Assembly: GCF_014904735.1 (NCBI RefSeq)
Contig: NZ_JACZCR010000027.1
Location: forward strand, 124,001 to 188,000
DNA length: 64,000 nucleotides
Source of the DNA: Microbulbifer hainanensis
Lineage (GTDB): Bacteria > Pseudomonadota > Gammaproteobacteria > Pseudomonadales > Cellvibrionaceae
Direction: 5' to 3'
The notes under the pieces were generated by a model. It searched no databases and was not told the origin of the DNA. It worked only from the letters and a program-made list of their open reading frames with translations. Below are positions 56,035 to 64,000 of this stretch, piece after piece (position 1 is the first letter of the stretch; every line of letters starts with the position of its first letter). The translations under genes were made by a program, and so were the position numbers.

Positions 56035-57369
56035 ATGGACAAGATTACAAAGTGGCTCGCAGAACACGATATTTCCGAAGTGGAGTGTCTGGTGCCCGAT
56101 ATGTCCGGCAATGCGCGGGGCAAATTTACCCCCACGGACAAATTCCTGACTCAGGACAGCCGTCTGCCGGAAAGTATCCTGGTACAGACGGTAACTGGCG
56201 ACTATGTGGATGAGCACAACGAGCTAGTAGACCCGGCAGATACCGATATGCTGCTGGTCCCGGATCCGGATTCAATTCGCCTCAATCCGTGGGCCAACGA
56301 ACCGACGGCGCAGATCATTCACGACTGCTATACCCGGGACGGCCAACCGCACCCCATCAGCACCCGCAATATACTGAAGTTCGTGCTGGAAAAATATGCG
56401 GAAAGAGGATGGAAACCGGTCGTAGCGCCGGAAGTGGAATTCTATCTGATCAAGCGCAACCTGGATCCCGACGAGAAGTTGTCAGCACCGGTGGGCCGCT
56501 CTGGCCGCACAGAGAAGACGCGCCAGTCTTACAGTATCGACGCGGCCAACGAATACGAGCCGATCATCGAGGATATGTATGATTTCTGCGAAGCGCAGGG
56601 TCTTGATGTCGATACGCTGATTCATGAGTCCGGCACCGCGCAGATGGAGATCAACTTCCTGCACGGCGACCCACTGAAGCTGGCGGACCAGGTTTTCACT
56701 TTTAAGCGCACAGTGCGTGAGACTGCCCTGCGCCACGGTATTTATGCCACCTTCATGGCCAAGCCGATGGAGCATGAGCCGGGCAGCGCGCTACACATTC
56801 ACCAGAGCATTGTCGATGCGGAAACCGGCAAGAATATTTTTGTCGATGACAACGGCCGGGAAAACGAAACTTTCATGCACTTTATCGGGGGCATGCAAAA
56901 GTATACGCCGGGCTTTATCAGCTTCTTTGCACCGAACGTGAATTCCTACCGTCGGTTTACGCCGGAAATTGCAGCGCCGACCAGCCTGCACTGGGGCTAT
57001 GACAACCGCACGACAGGATTGCGTGTGCCGGACAGCTCTCCGCAGGCCAAACGCCTCGAAAACCGCTTCCCGGGTGCGGACTGCAACCCCTACCTGGCAA
57101 TCGCCACGTCGCTGGCCTGCGGTTACCTGGGAATGGTGAACGAGGTCAAACCGAGTGCACCCTACGAAGGGGACTGCTCTTCGGAGCCGATCACCCTGCC
57201 CCGTACGCAGGAGCATGCCCTCAGCCTGTTGCTCGAATGCGACGAGGCAGCCGAAATGTTTGGCGAAAAGTTCGTCCGCGCCTGGAGCGCCATCAAGCGC
57301 GATGAATATGAAGAGTTCAACCGCGTAATCAGCTCCTGGGAAAGGGAGTTCCTGCTGCTGAACGTCTAG
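56035..57369 (+). CDS. puuA: Glutamine synthetase family protein, PuuA-like (gamma-glutamylpolyamine ligase)
   Basis: The 444-residue protein has the glutamine synthetase fold: N-terminal beta-grasp (MDKITKWLAEHDISEVECL, VPDMSGNARGK), the catalytic VVAPEVEFYLI, NEYEPIIEDMYDFCE, and the ATP-binding GSALHIHQSI, with C-terminal GADCNPYLAIATSLA. Size and sequence fit the PuuA/GlnA3 group that attaches glutamate to polyamines, rather than class I GlnA (about 470). The neighbouring PuuB-like oxidase supports the polyamine role. The ATG has AAGGTG upstream. Confidence 0.87.
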   Translation: MDKITKWLAEHDISEVECLVPDMSGNARGKFTPTDKFLTQDSRLPESILVQTVTGDYVDEHNELVDPADTDMLLVPDPDSIRLNPWANEPTAQIIHDCYTRDGQPHPISTRNILKFVLEKYAERGWKPVVAPEVEFYLIKRNLDPDEKLSAPVGRSGRTEKTRQSYSIDAANEYEPIIEDMYDFCEAQGLDVDTLIHESGTAQMEINFLHGDPLKLADQVFTFKRTVRETALRHGIYATFMAKPMEHEPGSALHIHQSIVDAETGKNIFVDDNGRENETFMHFIGGMQKYTPGFISFFAPNVNSYRRFTPEIAAPTSLHWGYDNRTTGLRVPDSSPQAKRLENRFPGADCNPYLAIATSLACGYLGMVNEVKPSAPYEGDCSSEPITLPRTQEHALSLLLECDEAAEMFGEKFVRAWSAIKRDEYEEFNRVISSWEREFLLLNV

Positions 57370-57386
57370 TGCGTATATACCACTGG

Positions 57387-57412
57387 AAAGCCCCGCTCGC
57401 GGGGCTTTTTTT
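57387..57412 (+). terminator. Intrinsic terminator after the puuA-like gene
   Basis: AAAGCCCCGC / GCGGGGCTTTTTTT lies 17 bases after the stop codon. It has a strong GC stem and a long T-run. Confidence 0.9.
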
Positions 57413-59941
<2,529 letters not shown>

Positions 59942-59957
59942 CCGAGATTGACAGGGT

Positions 59958-59990
59958 AAAAAAAGGGCAGCCAATGGCTGCCCTTTTTTA
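59958..59990. terminator. Bidirectional terminator after the M4 protease gene
   Basis: AAAAAAAGGGCAGCCA and TGGCTGCCCTTTTTT form a perfect stem with a very short loop, with A and T runs on both sides, between the protease gene and the convergent AGCS symporter gene. Confidence 0.92.
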
Positions 59991-60047
59991 TTGCCGGTGT
60001 CAGTGTGGCTTCATGCACGCAGGATTGCGAGGCAACCTCACTGAACT

Positions 60048-61706
60048 CTATTTGTGGCTGGGATCTTTCCAGTAATCTTTTACGGTCTGCTTCATTTCTT
60101 TCGCCAGGATGCTGATTCCGAAAAGGTTCGGCAACGTCATAAGCACAATCGCCACTGCCGACAGGTGCCAGACCAGCGTCGTATCCGCTTTCGCCGCCCA
60201 GAAGAATGCCACCACGTAAACCAGCCGGTACGGCATTACCGCGCGGGGGCCAAACAGGTAGATGATCGAGCGATCCCCGTAATAGGACCAGGCAATCGCT
60301 GTGGAGAAGGCAAACAGCAGGATACCGATTGTCACGATATAGCTGCCGTAGTCACCGAAGAAGCCCTTCTGGAAGGCGCGATTGGTGAGAGCGACCGAGT
60401 GCAGCAGGGAGTTGCCCCAGACCTCCACATTTGGATTGGCGAATTGACCATCCACTACTGTCAGCACACCGCTGTAGTTGTCATCGCCAACCCGGTATTC
60501 CACGTCCTCGGCTACAGATCGCGCATTGATGATCGTGAATTCATCCTGATTCAATGCGTGGCCGTCCGCCACTACGACCGATCCGTTAAATGGCTTGGCC
60601 TTGCTGTCATTGCCGCGCAGGAAGTTAAACAGTTCACTTACATCGCCGGACTCTTGATCAGAGTATACGCCCGAGACAACCGTCATATCGGCACGCTCGA
60701 ACTTGTTCATGTACTTTTCAGTCCACACACCAGAAGAGAGAATAACCAGACCAGTCAGAGTACAGATGATGATGGTGTCGATAAAAGGTTCCAGCAGCGA
60801 CACCATACCCTCGGATACCGGTTCATCCGCCCGCGCCGCGGCGTGCGCAATCGGCGCAGAGCCCTGCCCCGCTTCGTTAGAGAACAGGCCGCGGTTGACG
60901 CCCTTGTTAAACGCGTAAGCAAAGCTCGCCCCGAGGAAGCCACCGGCGGCCGATGTGCCATTGAAAGCGTCGCGGAACACCGAAACAAAAGACGGGACAA
61001 TATTCTGGTAGTTATACAGAATCACTGCCAGTGCGCCGATGATATAGAGCGCCGCCATGATCGGAACGATTGTGGAGGTCACTTTGGCAATGCGCGTGAT
61101 ACCACCAATGATCACCATCCCCAGCAAAATCGCCAGGACGCCACCGGTGACAGACTTATCGACCCCGAAGGTATCGAACATGGCCTGGGCAATGTTGTTC
61201 ACCTGCGGCAGGCTGCCGGTACCGAAAGAGCTGATTACTGTTGCGACGGCGAACAGAATCGCCAGCCACTTCATATTCAGTCGACGCTCCATGTAAAACA
61301 TCGGACCGCCGGCGAAGTAGCCGTCCGCTGCTTTAATGCGGTACTTGTGTGACAGTGTCACTTCGACGAATTTTGTGGTCATGCCCAGAAAGGCTGTCAT
61401 CCACATCCAGAACAGCGCAGCGGGGCCGCCGATGGCGATTGCCAGACCAACACCACCAATATTACCGGTACCCACGGTACCAGACAGCGCGGTGGACAGG
61501 GCCTGGAAGTGAGAGGCGTCACCGGGGTCACCGGGCTTGTCGTATTTCCCCTGGACGATTTTGATCGCGTGACCAAAATAACGCAGCTGCGGAAAACCCA
61601 GGTAGATGGTGAAGAATAAACCGACCCCTAGCAGCACGTAGGGAAACCAGAAGGCGCCGCCAAGCATGCTGTCCAGTTGCAACAGCCATTTATCAAAGGT
61701 TTCCAA
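60048..61706 (-). CDS. AGCS family sodium:amino-acid symporter with an extra soluble insert
   Basis: Alanine/glycine:cation symporters move amino acids with sodium. The 552-residue protein has the family motifs [19 protein letters not shown] (73-91) and [18 protein letters not shown] (277-294), and about 11 hydrophobic segments, as in E. coli CycA-unrelated AGCS proteins (usually 440-500). Between residues about 330 and 432, after [13 protein letters not shown], there is a hydrophilic stretch ([36 protein letters not shown]) with no counterpart in the usual family, likely an extra soluble loop. Then the normal C-terminal [14 protein letters not shown] resumes. Substrate within the family is unresolved. 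Confidence 0.88.
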   Translation of the reverse strand: METFDKWLLQLDSMLGGAFWFPYVLLGVGLFFTIYLGFPQLRYFGHAIKIVQGKYDKPGDPGDASHFQALSTALSGTVGTGNIGGVGLAIAIGGPAALFWMWMTAFLGMTTKFVEVTLSHKYRIKAADGYFAGGPMFYMERRLNMKWLAILFAVATVISSFGTGSLPQVNNIAQAMFDTFGVDKSVTGGVLAILLGMVIIGGITRIAKVTSTIVPIMAALYIIGALAVILYNYQNIVPSFVSVFRDAFNGTSAAGGFLGASFAYAFNKGVNRGLFSNEAGQGSAPIAHAAARADEPVSEGMVSLLEPFIDTIIICTLTGLVILSSGVWTEKYMNKFERADMTVVSGVYSDQESGDVSELFNFLRGNDSKAKPFNGSVVVADGHALNQDEFTIINARSVAEDVEYRVGDDNYSGVLTVVDGQFANPNVEVWGNSLLHSVALTNRAFQKGFFGDYGSYIVTIGILLFAFSTAIAWSYYGDRSIIYLFGPRAVMPYRLVYVVAFFWAAKADTTLVWHLSAVAIVLMTLPNLFGISILAKEMKQTVKDYWKDPSHK

Positions 61707-61884
61707 AAGTGACCCCCACTACTCTAATTTATATCTGTTTATTTTCTATACAGCGGTAGTTGCTGTTTGCAGCGCAGATTAGCAGCTTACGCTAAGCGAT
61801 TGAACTGCCCATAGTAATGGGAGTCCTGATTCACTACCAGTTTATTGCGGCCGTCCCGGGTTTTGCGCAATTCCGCCGCTGTGG

Positions 61885-62895
61885 TTACGCCAGAAATGAA
61901 AACTTTTCCCTGTGGGGGAATAGCCCGAACTGGCCGCCGGTGTGTACAAATACCAGGTTTTCACAATCGCGATAGCGACCGCTGTGGAGTTCCTGCAGCA
62001 GCCCGTAAAACGCTTTTCCGGAATAAACGGGATCCAGTACAAGGCCCTCCAGCGCAGCCGCTTCGGCAATGGTTCTATAAACCGGTTCATCGGCGACGGC
62101 GTACCCCGGCCCGATGTATTTCGCATTCACCTGGACGTTGAGTGAATTTTCGTCAACCTGGTGCCCACTCAACTCAGACCAGTGCGCGATATCTTCGCGC
62201 ACCTTGCGCTGGAAATAGGCCTCGTCGTCGCAGACAGCAAAGCCGGTAACCTCGGTGGATACGCCGAGCTGCTGACAACCCAGTGTCAGTCCCGCCTGGG
62301 TGCCTCCACTGCCGGTTGCACAGATGATATGTTCCGGCTCAAAGCCGTTTTCCCGGCAGTCATTCAATAGTTCTTCCGCCCCGGCGATATAACCCCAGAT
62401 GCCGAGGCCGTCACTGGCACCAGTGGGAATGCAGAGTGCCTTGTGGCCCCGCTCGGTGTAATAGTTTTGCCAGTAAGAAAAGAGCTCGGGTAGCTCGGCA
62501 AAATACTGGCGCGGCGGGTAGAAGGCGGTAGCGGCACCGGCGAGCTGATCGACCAGTAGATTACCGTCTGCCGCGCCACTGTGCTCCCCCCGCAGAATCA
62601 GTTGTACGCGCAGACCAAGGCGTGCCCCCACGAGCGCGGTTGTGCGGCAGTGATTGGACTGGATACCCCCGCAGGTGATCAGGGTGTCGCACTCCTGCGC
62701 ACGCGCGGCTCCCGCAACAAATTCCAGCTTGCGCAGCTTGTTGCCGGACATGGCCGTTTCGGTAAGGTCATCCCGCTTGACCCAGATCTTGGGACCACCG
62801 TGGGGGACTGAATATTTTTCCGTAATGCGCTCTAACGGCTGCAGTGGGGTGGGCAGTCTGGCGAGGGAGATCCGGGGTGGATAGTTCAGGGACAT
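61885..62895 (-). CDS. dcyD: D-cysteine desulfhydrase-like PLP enzyme (ACC deaminase fold)
   Basis: The 336-residue fold-type II PLP protein belongs to the D-cysteine desulfhydrase/ACC deaminase group (E. coli DcyD 328). It has the PLP-lysine region SGNKLRKLEF (about 50-59), ITCGGIQSNHCRTTALVGARLGL, ATGSGGTQAGLTLG (phosphate cup) and the C-terminal VFVHTGGQFGLFP. ATG 62895 is used; a GTG at 62907 would add four residues. ACC deaminase or D-cysteine desulfhydrase cannot be distinguished without residue-level comparison. It is downstream of yajC, separated by a terminator. Confidence 0.88.
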   Translation of the reverse strand: MSLNYPPRISLARLPTPLQPLERITEKYSVPHGGPKIWVKRDDLTETAMSGNKLRKLEFVAGAARAQECDTLITCGGIQSNHCRTTALVGARLGLRVQLILRGEHSGAADGNLLVDQLAGAATAFYPPRQYFAELPELFSYWQNYYTERGHKALCIPTGASDGLGIWGYIAGAEELLNDCRENGFEPEHIICATGSGGTQAGLTLGCQQLGVSTEVTGFAVCDDEAYFQRKVREDIAHWSELSGHQVDENSLNVQVNAKYIGPGYAVADEPVYRTIAEAAALEGLVLDPVYSGKAFYGLLQELHSGRYRDCENLVFVHTGGQFGLFPHREKFSFLA

Positions 62896-62920
62896 TGTAG
62901 CTCTCACTTCGATGGCACCT

Positions 62921-62946
62921 ACAAAAAACCCGGCGCTTGCCGGGTT
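62921..62946 (-). terminator. Intrinsic terminator of yajC
   Basis: On the minus strand AACCCGGC / GCCGGGTT around a 4-nt loop is followed by a T-run, 30 bases after the yajC stop. Confidence 0.85.
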
Positions 62947-62975
62947 CTCGCTGGCGTGGGTTTATCTCACGCAAG

Positions 62976-63308
62976 TCAGATTTTCTTGATCGTTCCTTTT
63001 GGCAGGATGGCGTGCACCGCTACCTTCTGGAACTTCAACGTCATGTTGTCGGCCACTTCCAGAACGATGTAATCGTCATCGACCTTCTCCACTCGGCCCA
63101 ACATTCCGCTGGTCATAACTACTTCATCCCCTTTTTTCAGGGCGCCGACCAGTTCCTGGTGCTCTTTCTGACGCTTGCGCTGCGGGCGAATAATAAAAAA
63201 CCACATAAAGCCGAACAGGCCTGCGAACATCAACAGGGTAATCAGTGGGTTGCCCTGAGGCGACGGGGCGGCGTCCTGCGCCATAGCGGCGGGAATAAAA
63301 AAGCTCAT
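62976..63308 (-). CDS. yajC: Sec translocon auxiliary protein YajC
   Basis: YajC is a small inner-membrane partner of SecDF. The 110-residue length equals E. coli YajC. One transmembrane helix (LITLLMFAGLFGFMWFFIIRPQ) and the conserved RPQRKRQKEHQELVGALKKGDEVVMTSGMLG follow. The start is ATG 63308; an earlier ATG adds only nine residues. It is not next to secD, secF or tgt as it normally is; it is a solitary gene closed by its own terminator. Confidence 0.95.
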   Translation of the reverse strand: MSFFIPAAMAQDAAPSPQGNPLITLLMFAGLFGFMWFFIIRPQRKRQKEHQELVGALKKGDEVVMTSGMLGRVEKVDDDYIVLEVADNMTLKFQKVAVHAILPKGTIKKI

Positions 63309-63427
63309 GCAAATCCTCAAAGAGTTAGCTAACAAAAATTTTGGCCAACTCTAACGGGTTTGAACATGCTAGGCAACGTACCGACCCAGGTCATGTGTAC
63401 CCGGGCCGGCACTCGATGGCGACAGGG

Positions 63428-63874
63428 TCAGAAGCGCTGGCGCACCTGGCGTCTGTAGCCCGTAGGTGACATACCCGTCCAGCGCTTGAAAGCACTGGTA
63501 AAACTGGTTCTGTCTGAGAAATCCAGAATGCGGGAAATCCCATCAACGCTCAGTGCCGTATCCTTGAGGAAGTGCACTGCGTGGCGGAAACGCACATGAT
63601 CACGCAGGGAGGCAAAGCTGAGGCTGTGCTCCTGCAGGCGCCGTTGCAGTGTACGTGTCGACATGCTGAGATCGGATGCCACTGGCCGGATGGCAAGCGA
63701 CGCTTTGCCAATACGCTGCTCGAGTACGTCGATAACTCGCGCGGCGATGCCAAAGCTTGTAGCTTCCGGCGGCGCCAACAGTTGGTCCAGAATATTGGGA
63801 TCTCCCGAAATTCTGGCCTGCTGCAGGGGCTTGTCTTCTGAGAGCGATGTCTGGTCTGGCTGAATTTGGTTCAT
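63428..63874 (-). CDS. Minimal AraC-family DNA-binding protein
   Basis: The 148-residue protein has only an AraC/XylS-type double HTH (about 45-145: SLAIRPVASDLSMSTRTLQRRLQEHSLSFASLRDHVRFRHAVHFLKD, then SRILDFSDRTSFTSAFKRWTGMSPTGYRR), with a 40-residue N-terminal tail and no ligand domain. The ATG at 63874 is not obviously wrong, but an upstream start might exist beyond the window, although the preceding sequence shows no open continuation of AraC type. Target genes are unknown. Confidence 0.88.
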   Translation of the reverse strand: MNQIQPDQTSLSEDKPLQQARISGDPNILDQLLAPPEATSFGIAARVIDVLEQRIGKASLAIRPVASDLSMSTRTLQRRLQEHSLSFASLRDHVRFRHAVHFLKDTALSVDGISRILDFSDRTSFTSAFKRWTGMSPTGYRRQVRQRF

Positions 63875-64000
63875 CGAGCTGCTCCTTTTGAGTTCCGTGA
63901 GCCGCAGTTATTGTTCTAATGTCCGCTTCCTGCGAACCCCTTTTGCCTCAACCTGCCACCAATTTTGGTATTAAAGCGGGCTACTATCCGGGTGCCGGGA

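Overview
The window is a GC-rich gammaproteobacterial chromosome segment. Gene order from cysG through serS, rarA, lolA, ftsK, trxB, aat, bpt, infA, clpA, clpS, cspD, icd, mnmA, hflD and purB follows the arrangement known from Pseudomonas. The TonB receptor, the secreted thermolysin-like protease with PPC repeats and the AGCS symporter point to a marine polymer-degrading relative such as Microbulbifer or another Cellvibrionales; that genus-level guess is inference. I see no rRNA, tRNA, CRISPR array, insertion sequence or prophage.

Layout: (1) 1-1.8 kb: the 3' part of a penicillin-acylase-family Ntn hydrolase and a small membrane protein. (2) 1.9-9.5 kb, minus strand: cysG, serS, crcB, rarA, lolA, ftsK. 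(3) 9.9-15.6 kb: trxB, then aat, bpt, infA facing clpA and clpS. The two aminoacyl-protein transferases, the ClpS adaptor and the ClpA unfoldase of the bacterial N-degron pathway therefore sit within 5 kb. (4) 15.9-23.8 kb: cspD, icd (minus), rluE, mnmA, hflD, purB, roxA, a GNAT protein and a PLD-like protein. (5) 24-41 kb, a two-carbon metabolism region: an NAT/flavodoxin pair, malate synthase G, a LysR regulator divergent from isocitrate lyase, ackA-pta, then (after an AT-rich insert) an acetyl-CoA hydrolase/transferase family protein and a FadE-type acyl-CoA dehydrogenase. (6) 41-51.8 kb: a DMT transporter, rraA, an L,D-transpeptidase, ppsA divergent from its regulator ppsR, pabB, a CxxC thioredoxin-like protein, cysB, and a 5'-nucleotidase/TetR pair. 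(7) 51.9-57.4 kb: a TonB receptor and a PuuB-like oxidase divergent from a PuuA-like ligase; their shared intergenic region holds two strong inverted repeats. (8) 57.8-63.9 kb: an M4 metalloprotease, an AGCS symporter with an extra soluble insert, a D-cysteine desulfhydrase-like PLP enzyme, a solitary yajC and a minimal AraC-type regulator.

The region from icd to ppsR has a functional theme. FadE and acetyl-CoA enzymes feed C2 units, AckA-Pta links them to acetate, isocitrate lyase and malate synthase run the glyoxylate bypass, Icd (carrying the phosphorylatable serine) controls the branch point, and PpsA/PpsR start gluconeogenesis.

The most unusual parts are the AT-rich insert at about 34.2-36.5 kb with a lone secreted gluzincin-like protein and a direct repeat of the pta 3' end, the long inverted repeat between the polyamine-type genes, the roughly 100-residue insert in the AGCS symporter, and two or three short decayed reading frames between genes. 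I do not find a clearly new multi-gene system; most of the window is conserved core genome.
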